DNA from: CBDCDJ01 sp965215355
GTDB taxonomy: Bacteria > Deinococcota > Deinococci > Deinococcales > Trueperaceae
NCBI GenBank assembly: GCA_965215355.1
Contig: CBDCDJ010000007.1
Coordinates: 1,922,001 to 1,986,000, forward strand
Reading direction: 5' to 3'
Length of the DNA stretch: 64,000 nt
A program made the translations under genes and the position numbers. Shown in pieces: positions 60,813 to 64,000 of this stretch (position 1 is its first letter; every line of letters starts with the position of its first letter). The notes beneath the pieces are model-generated. The model saw nothing but the letters and a program-made list of their open reading frames with translations. It searched no databases and was not told the DNA's origin.

Positions 60813-62354
60813 TCAAAGCTTGGCGGAACGCACCAGGTCTTGCTTCAAGTCCCATAAAGCTTCGGTCAGCGAAACGTGATAGATGTGGGGGTTGAGCAGG
60901 CGCTTGACCCCGGCGTCCAAACGGGCCAGGTCGGTCTCGCAGCGCTCGCGCAGGGTTTGCAGGGGCGGCGCGTCGGCCACGCGCTTGCCGCCCTCGAAGA
61001 CGGGCTCGAGCAGCGGCTCAACCTCCACGGCACTACGCTGCACGGTGCGCCGCAGGCGCGCGTCCGAGGGGTGGTGAAGCGTGATGGCGTCCTCTTGGCG
61101 CGGGTCCTCGTGGGACAAGCTCACCAGGTCCGCCGTCGCCTTGCCGCGCTCGTCGTAAAGCCGCCACAGCCGCTTGTCGCCCGGGTTGAGGGTTTTGGCG
61201 GGCGTGTTCGAGAGTTTGATGGCGGGCCGCCACGCGCCGCCTTCCTGAACGGCCGAAAGCTTGTAGACGCCGTCCAGGGCCGAGTCGCCTTGCGAAATCA
61301 TCAGACTCGTGCCGACGCCGTAAAACAAACGCCGGACGAGCGCGTCCGGGTCGACCCCGTAACTCCGCGCTTCGGCGGCGATTTGGGTGACGATTTGCCA
61401 GATGGTGAACTCGTCCAAGCGGTTCGACAAGACGATGCCCACGTCGCCGAAGCCCGCCGCGTCGAGCAACTTGGCGGTCTGGATGCTCAGAAAAGCCAAG
61501 TCGCCCGAGTCGAGGCGCACGCCGACGGGTTTGTGGCCCCGACGGCGCAACTTTTCAAAAACCTTAATCGCGTTGGGCACGCCGCTGCCGAGCGTGTCCA
61601 CGGTGTCGACGAGCAGCAGGCAGTCGTCCGGATAGGCTTCAGCGTAGGCTTCGAAAGCGGCCAGCTCGCCGAGCCCGAGCGCCACGAACGCTTGCACCAT
61701 GCTGTGCGCGTGGGTGCCTTTCGGCGGCAGCTCGAGCACGAACGACAGACCCGTGTTGGACGTAAAGTCCACGCCGCCGACCAGCGCCGCACGCGTCCCG
61801 GCGTTCACCCCGCGCTCGTGCCCGCGGCGCATCCCGAAGTCGATGACGGTGCTGCCCCGCGCCTCTTGCTTGACGCGCGCCGCCTTCGTCGCCACCAGCG
61901 TCGGGTAGTTGAGGTGGTTGAGCAGCGAGGTTTCCAAAACCTGCGCCATCGCAAATGGCCCCTGCACCACCGCCACGGGCGCGCCCGCGTGGACGACGCG
62001 GCCCTCCGGCACCGCGCTGAGCCGCAGCCCCGCAAAGTTGCCGCAGGCTTTCAGCCAGTTCAAAAAGTCCTCGTCGAACAGTCTTGCGCCCGTGCTCGCT
62101 CTAGCAGCGCGCAAGTAGGCCAGGTCCTCGGCGCGAAAGTGCGCGCGTTCCATCCAGTCGAGGAGCCACTCGAGCCCCGCCGCCACGCAGTAGCCCGCCT
62201 CGTGCCGGCCATAGTCGGGGTAGGAGCGGAAAAAATAGTCGAACTGCACCTGGCGTTCGTGCAAGCCCTGGCGAAAGTAAAGCTGCGCCATCGTGAGCTG
62301 GTACATGTCGGTGAAGAGTACGCCTTCGGCGGTCTGCTGCTCGGCGGGGGTCAT
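60813..62354 (-). CDS. pncB: Nicotinate phosphoribosyltransferase
   Basis: Salvages nicotinate to nicotinate mononucleotide using PRPP and ATP. The 513-residue protein starts MTPAEQQTAEGVLFTDMYQLTMAQLYF, with FDYFFRSYPDYGRHEAGYCVAAGL, STVIDFGMRRGHERGVNAGTRAAL and GVRLDSGDLAFLSIQTAKLLD as conserved parts. The ATG at 62354 follows GAGGAGA with a short spacer, which rules out the longer frame. Monocistronic. Confidence 0.95.
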   Translation of the reverse strand: MTPAEQQTAEGVLFTDMYQLTMAQLYFRQGLHERQVQFDYFFRSYPDYGRHEAGYCVAAGLEWLLDWMERAHFRAEDLAYLRAARASTGARLFDEDFLNWLKACGNFAGLRLSAVPEGRVVHAGAPVAVVQGPFAMAQVLETSLLNHLNYPTLVATKAARVKQEARGSTVIDFGMRRGHERGVNAGTRAALVGGVDFTSNTGLSFVLELPPKGTHAHSMVQAFVALGLGELAAFEAYAEAYPDDCLLLVDTVDTLGSGVPNAIKVFEKLRRRGHKPVGVRLDSGDLAFLSIQTAKLLDAAGFGDVGIVLSNRLDEFTIWQIVTQIAAEARSYGVDPDALVRRLFYGVGTSLMISQGDSALDGVYKLSAVQEGGAWRPAIKLSNTPAKTLNPGDKRLWRLYDERGKATADLVSLSHEDPRQEDAITLHHPSDARLRRTVQRSAVEVEPLLEPVFEGGKRVADAPPLQTLRERCETDLARLDAGVKRLLNPHIYHVSLTEALWDLKQDLVRSAKL

Positions 62355-62518
62355 GGGGTCTCCTCGGTTCAAGCGCATGGGTTTAAGTCGCACGGGTTCG
62401 ACCGAACCCGTGGTTTTTTGTTCGTTCGGCGGCCTCGAGCCTGTGACGTCCCGGTTGCTGCCGGGTCGGTCACGGCACCGAACGACGCCCGGCCCTGCAC
62501 TTCTCAGCCGGGCGGGGC

Positions 62519-62524
62519 TATACT
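62519..62524 (+). promoter_or_regulatory. -10 box TATACT for the M16 pair
   Basis: TATACT, 7 nt, then ATG at 62532; CTGCAC 18 nt upstream is a weak -35. Confidence 0.5.
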
Positions 62525-62531
62525 CTAGTTT

Positions 62532-63803
62532 ATGCTAGAAACCGAACCTCAGACGGATACTGTTCAAGATACTATTCAAAAAGCTACCCTGCCCAACGGT
62601 TTCACGGTGGTGTTCGAACCGCTGCCCTGGCTGGCCTCGGCGAGTTTTTCGCTGCTGTTGCCGGTCGGCGCGACGACCGACCCGGCAAACGAGTCGGGAA
62701 GTGCGACGGTGCTCAACGACCTGCTGTACCGTGGCGCGGGCGAGTACCATTCGCAAGCGTTGTCCGACGCGCTCGACGCGCTCGGGGTGCGCCGCGGCGG
62801 CGGGGCCGGCAAAGAGTACATGACCTTGTCGGGCTCGCTGCTGGCCGAGTCGTTTCGCAAAGCCTTGCCACTTTACGCCGACATCGTGCGCCGCCCGCAC
62901 TTGGACGCGGGCGAGTTCGAGGGCGCGCGCACCCTGGCGGAGCAAGAACTCGCCTCGCTCGGCGACAACCCGACCCAGCAACTGTTCAACACCCTGGCCG
63001 GAAAGTACTTCGTGTCCGCCCACGGCAACAGCAGCTACGGCGACGCGGCGGGTTTGGCGGCGCTGACACCCGACAGCGTGCGCAGGGACTACCAACGCCG
63101 GGTGTCGCCGCGTGGCGCAATCCTGAGCGTGGCGGGCGGGCTGGCTTGGGACGAGGTGCACACCCTCGCCGAGGGCCTGTTCGGCGACTGGCAGGCCGCC
63201 GGGACCGACCTGCCCGAGGTGCGCGTCGGGCGGCCCCACCAGGACCACCTAACCGAAGACACCTCGCAGGTGCAAATCGGGGTGGCTTTTGGGGCGGCCG
63301 CGCCGGGCGCGCCGGGTTGGTACGAAAACGCGCTCGTCCTGGGTGTGCTGGGCGGCGGCATGGGCGCGCGGCTCTTTACCGAGGTGCGTGAAAAACGCGG
63401 GCTGGTCTACAGCGTGGCGGCGATGAGCCAGGCGGTGCGCGGCTTCGGTTACACGCTCGCTTACGCCGGCACCACGACCGAGCGCGCCAACGAAACCCTG
63501 GAGGTTTTGCTCTTTGAACTGCGGCGCTTGGCGAGTGGCGTGAGCGAAGACGAACTCGAGCGCGCTAGGACCGGCCTGTTGTCGCAACTCGTGATGCAGG
63601 GCGAGTCGAGTGGCGCGCGGGCCGCGGCCTTGGCGCGCGACACCTTTTTACTCGGCGAGCCGCGCCGCGTGGACGAGGTCAAAGAGGCGCTGCTGAACAT
63701 TTCCGTCGCCGACCTCAACCGCTACCTGGCAAGCTCGTACCGCCCCGAGTTTACCGTCCTGACCCTCGGGGCCAAACCCCTGAGCGAGGTGACCCTAGCG
63801 TGA
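62532..63803 (+). CDS. M16-family protein lacking the zinc motif
   Basis: A 423-residue M16 (pitrilysin/MPP-like) protein. The fold is clear from PNGFTVVFEPLPWLASASFS, GGGMGARLFTEVREKRGLVYSVAAM and the YAGTTTERANETLEVL region. The HxxEH motif, expected after the first strands, reads GSATVLNDLLYRGAG, so zinc and catalytic Glu are missing. It is probably the non-catalytic partner of the next gene, as in two-subunit M16 complexes. Its TGA overlaps the next GTG start. Confidence 0.88.
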   Translation: MLETEPQTDTVQDTIQKATLPNGFTVVFEPLPWLASASFSLLLPVGATTDPANESGSATVLNDLLYRGAGEYHSQALSDALDALGVRRGGGAGKEYMTLSGSLLAESFRKALPLYADIVRRPHLDAGEFEGARTLAEQELASLGDNPTQQLFNTLAGKYFVSAHGNSSYGDAAGLAALTPDSVRRDYQRRVSPRGAILSVAGGLAWDEVHTLAEGLFGDWQAAGTDLPEVRVGRPHQDHLTEDTSQVQIGVAFGAAAPGAPGWYENALVLGVLGGGMGARLFTEVREKRGLVYSVAAMSQAVRGFGYTLAYAGTTTERANETLEVLLFELRRLASGVSEDELERARTGLLSQLVMQGESSGARAAALARDTFLLGEPRRVDEVKEALLNISVADLNRYLASSYRPEFTVLTLGAKPLSEVTLA

Positions 63804-64000
63804 ATCTCGAACCCAGCACGACGCAGCCCGACACGACCGAACTCAGCCCCGCCCAACCCGGCATCGTGTTTCAACACGCCAAACTGGACAACGGCCTCGT
63901 CGTCATCGGCGAGCACAACCCGCGCGCGCAGAGCGTGGCGGCGGGCTACTTCGTCAACACGGGCGCGCGCGACGAGAGTAAGGAAGTTGCGGGCGTGTCG
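63800..64000 (+). CDS. M16 peptidase, 5' part (gene runs off window)
   Basis: GTG at 63800 overlaps the preceding stop as GTGA; the protein begins MNLEPSTTQPDTTELSPAQ and continues VFQHAKLDNGLVVIGEHNPR then VAAGYFVNTGARDESKEVAGVS, the start of an M16 N-terminal domain. The catalytic HxxEH motif would come within the next few residues, beyond base 64000. Likely the active subunit of a pair. Confidence 0.85.
   Translation, partial: MNLEPSTTQPDTTELSPAQPGIVFQHAKLDNGLVVIGEHNPRAQSVAAGYFVNTGARDESKEVAGVS

Overview
The window is a GC-rich chromosomal segment from a diderm bacterium that most resembles the Deinococcota, possibly the Truepera branch. The reasons are an EF-P that reads almost like the Thermus protein with an Arg at position 32, a CarD regulator, GreA, a type 2 isopentenyl-diphosphate isomerase, and many start codons placed 5-7 nt after a TANNNT box, as expected for the leaderless mRNAs known from Deinococcus. 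The placement is inferred from protein resemblance by eye. No rRNA, tRNA or CRISPR array was recognised. Most of the window is housekeeping DNA packed into short operons with 1-14 bp overlaps.

Layout: 1-7.7 kb holds HflX (5' end cut off), Fni, a short-chain reductase, a decayed DUF1990 gene, a YceI protein, a BatA-like VWA protein, MiaA and a small heat-shock protein. 7.7-13.6 kb on the minus strand holds an LptC/OstA-like envelope cassette, greA with a near-consensus promoter, and an operon of an AraC-DinB fusion plus twin SDRs. 13.8-21.7 kb holds an aminotransferase/sulfotransferase pair, a CAP-domain lipoprotein, OsmC, UvrB, an orphan ribbon-helix-helix protein, an HTH protein, CarD, RsmA and ApaG. 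22.1-25.9 kb is one minus-strand run efp-accB-accC-asp23-nusB-PAP2.

26.0-27.4 kb is an accessory patch of visibly lower GC, with an IS200/IS605 element and two small membrane-protein genes. 27.5-33.9 kb holds an HD-GYP response regulator, the three-gene proton-translocating transhydrogenase, an unusual ABC permease and a CPBP-like membrane protein. A complete ISAs1 element with 15-bp inverted repeats and a 10-bp target duplication (34.0-35.2 kb) sits directly upstream of alr. 36-47.6 kb holds UspA, a cation/proton antiporter, a DUF302 protein, a phosphatidylcholine synthase-like enzyme, AroE, a threonine aldolase, an envelope operon SPOR-rex-lipoprotein-lipoprotein and a large TPR protein. 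48.1-48.7 kb looks like a single integron-type gene cassette (DUF6328-like membrane protein plus attC-like site). 48.7-64 kb holds RlmN, GlgC, FtsH, a PASTA protein with a degenerate kinase-like N-terminus, TruB, a lipoprotein, alanine dehydrogenase, RuvA, a shortened FMN enzyme, PncB and two M16 peptidase-family genes, the second cut off by the window end.

The strongest window-wide signal is the palindrome CTCGAG, about 110 copies by eye, used in all three reading frames including contexts that force the rare CGA codon. It behaves like the cyanobacterial HIP1 element. The best candidate novelties are this palindrome, the integron-like cassette, a permease carrying a piece that resembles a substrate-binding protein, and the PASTA pseudokinase. 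Much of the start-site assignment rests on the leaderless -10 boxes, which are reported individually.
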